Source: Deinococcus sp. (GTDB lineage Bacteria; Deinococcota; Deinococci; Deinococcales; Deinococcaceae). Taken from it: a DNA stretch of 7,063 nt. Below the pieces are notes generated by a model. That model worked only from the letters and a program-made list of their open reading frames with translations, searched no databases and was not told the origin of the DNA. The stretch's first letter is position 1. Every line of letters begins with the position of its first letter. A program made the translations under genes and the position numbers. This document shows positions 5,850 to 7,063 of the stretch, piece after piece. The DNA lies in assembly GCF_025362455.1 (NCBI RefSeq), contig NZ_JANYGJ010000076.1, positions 1 to 7,063 on the forward strand. Reading direction: 5' to 3'.

Positions 5850-7063
5850 GCAGGGCCTCCGAGGGACGCACTTTCGACGCCTGGATGGCCGGAACAAGCC
5901 CGAACAGCACGCACAGCACCACCGAGGCCAGCACCGTGACGATCAATGCCACCGGCTGAATGTCCAGCGTGTAGCCGTACATGCCGCTGGAGCTGCGCGT
6001 CAGCCAGAACACCAGACCCAGGGCCGTCAGTCCGCCCAGCACGCTGCCCAGCACGCCCAGCACCAGCACTTCGAGCAGGTACTGGCTGCGGAGCCTGCCC
6101 CGGCTGGCACCCAACGCTGCGGCCATTCCGAGCTGACGCTGGCGAGAGAGCATGCGGGCGAGCATCAGCGCCAGCACGCTCAGGCTGGCGACGAACAGAC
6201 CGCCGACACCCAGCAGGGCCAGCGTCAGGGCGGCGCGCCGAAACTGCTTGCTGTATTCGGCACCCTGCTGGGCGTTGCTGCTGACGCTCACCCGCTCGCC
6301 CCAGCGCTTTTGCGCCGCGAAACTGAGCTGACTGAGCGCCTCGGCGGTCTGCCCCAGCTGCGCCACAAAATGCAGCGCCGAGAGCGGATTCGGCGAGGTG
6401 ATGATGTCGCCCTCCTTGACCTTGGCGCCGTAGGGAATCAGGCCCAGGGGCGCGTACTGCGGCTGCTCCGGCGAGCGAAACTGGAACTTGTCGGCCTCCG
6501 GCACCTTCATGATCCCGATGACCCGGAAGCCCGCGACGCTCTGTCCCAGCGCCGATTTTTTGGGAAACAGAAACTTGGCGCCGTACTCGGTCAGGATGAC
6601 CACCGGGCGCTGCTCCCGGTAATCGGCGGCGCCGAACAGGGCGCCTTTGACCAGCGTGGCCCCCAGCGCCCCGAAATACTCGCTGCTCACCGCCCGGACC
6701 GCCCGGCCCTTGTCCCAGTCGCCCATATTGGATTCCTCGGTAACGTAGGCCGCCTTGACCGCCGGAGCCGACGCCTTGAACTTGCCCAGATCGGTCTCGC
6801 TTACGATGATCGGCTTGTCACCGACCCGCCCCACACGGGCGACGGGCGGCGCGTTCGGCGTGTTGTAGAACTGACCATAATCCTGATCGCGAAGCTGCAC
6901 CGTGAGTTCGCGGCCATCCAGGCCCGGCGCCGTGCTGGAGGTGCTCCCCAGCCCCGGCCAGGCCGCCGTCAGCACCAGGCCGCTCAGCGCCACCCCGAAC
7001 ATGATGGTCAAGATGAGCAGCACGCTCTCCAGGGGCCGACTCCGCAGCGAACGGTAAGCTTGA
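5842..7063 (-). CDS. P1: FtsX/MacB-type ABC transporter permease, 5' end cut by window edge
   Basis: Inner-membrane subunit of an ABC exporter of the MacB type. The visible 406 codons show one N-terminal membrane helix (about residues 16-37, counting the first visible Gln as residue 3), a MacB_PCD-like extracytoplasmic domain (about 40-278, including the stretch LVKGALFGAADY and the FRVIGI strand), then three helices (about 280-303, 331-355, 373-394). It ends with the family's C-terminal signature, here KVRPSEALRA. The frame stays open to the last base: codons from 7062 down to 7024 read QAYRSLRSRPLES, matching QSLKTVRSRPLES near the start of P3. The true start is therefore about two codons outside the window, giving about 408 residues. 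The GTG at 7023 falls inside helix 1 and is not the start. The loop after helix 2 reads SRQRQLGMAAALGASR, lacking the Glu and Arg-Arg of the canonical motif. It holds the only cysteine seen in the six proteins (about residue 386). The TAG stop overlaps the P2 start by 8 bases. Substrate unknown. Confidence 0.92.
   Translation of the reverse strand, partial: QAYRSLRSRPLESVLLILTIMFGVALSGLVLTAAWPGLGSTSSTAPGLDGRELTVQLRDQDYGQFYNTPNAPPVARVGRVGDKPIIVSETDLGKFKASAPAVKAAYVTEESNMGDWDKGRAVRAVSSEYFGALGATLVKGALFGAADYREQRPVVILTEYGAKFLFPKKSALGQSVAGFRVIGIMKVPEADKFQFRSPEQPQYAPLGLIPYGAKVKEGDIITSPNPLSALHFVAQLGQTAEALSQLSFAAQKRWGERVSVSSNAQQGAEYSKQFRRAALTLALLGVGGLFVASLSVLALMLARMLSRQRQLGMAAALGASRGRLRSQYLLEVLVLGVLGSVLGGLTALGLVFWLTRSSSGMYGYTLDIQPVALIVTVLASVVLCVLFGLVPAIQASKVRPSEALRA
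5856..5860 (-). promoter_or_regulatory. Shine-Dalgarno site of P2, inside the end of P1
   Basis: The mRNA reads GGAGG six bases before the GTG at 5849. The site is encoded by the EALR codons of the conserved C-terminal motif of P1. It decides the P2 start in favour of 5849 over the upstream ATG at 5897. Confidence 0.85.

Larger units (their letters stand above)
4623..7063 (-). repeat. Tandem permease module, copy 1 (P1-P2)
   Basis: The P1-P2 pair is homologous gene for gene and in the same order to P3-P4 (2197-4618). Equivalent start codons are offset by 2444 bases (P2 versus P4). Even the junction is preserved: both pairs overlap through GTGCTTAG with GGAGG six bases before the GTG. Many synonymous differences show that the duplication is old rather than an assembly artefact. 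The copy runs beyond the right-hand edge by the first few bases of P1. Confidence 0.9.

Noticed and set aside
5850..5897. Upstream ATG extension of P2 (16 extra residues)
   Set aside because: P4 has no counterpart, the extension is Arg/Cys-rich, and the GTG at 5849 has a well-placed GGAGG.

Overview
The window is one dense, single-strand operon. All six genes lie on the minus strand, so they read from the right-hand edge to the left. Together they encode a MacAB/YknXYZ-like ABC export machine: four separate FtsX/MacB-type permeases, one periplasmic adaptor (membrane fusion protein, HlyD/RND family) and one MacB/LolD-class ATPase. The DNA is GC-rich, strongly G/C at third codon positions, uses GTG as well as ATG starts, and carries clear GGAGG/AAGGA Shine-Dalgarno sites. 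The protein style (Ala/Gly/Leu-rich, almost no cysteine) suggests a Deinococcus-like bacterium. That placement is an impression, not a demonstrated assignment.

In transcription order the layout is: permease P1 (7063 to 5842, first codons beyond the window edge), P2 (5849 to 4623), P3 (4618 to 3398), P4 (3405 to 2197), the adaptor (2159 to 771) and the ATPase (774 to 22). Junctions are an 8-base overlap (P1/P2), a 4-base gap (P2/P3), an 8-base overlap (P3/P4), a 37-base gap (P4/adaptor) and a 4-base ATGA overlap (adaptor/ATPase). I see no internal promoter or terminator, so the genes are probably co-transcribed and largely translationally coupled. Bases 1-21 lie past the last stop codon and show nothing recognisable.

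The outstanding feature is architecture. P1 and P3 are full-length paralogues of one another, and so are P2 and P4. The P1-P2 and P3-P4 units are therefore an in-tandem duplication of a two-gene permease module, preserved down to the same 8-base GTGCTTAG overlap. One ATPase and one adaptor appear to serve both modules. Within each module one permease (P2, P4) keeps the canonical MacB cytoplasmic motif after its second membrane helix and the other (P1, P3) carries an altered version, which suggests an obligate heterodimer in the manner of LolC/LolE. The extracytoplasmic domains have diverged far more than the membrane core, as expected if the two modules handle different substrates. The substrate cannot be read from the sequence.

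For P2 and P3 the longest open frames begin upstream of the likely true starts. Paralogue alignment and Shine-Dalgarno positions place the starts at 5849 (GTG) and 4618 (ATG). P1 continues past the right-hand edge, and its internal GTG at 7023 is not the real start.
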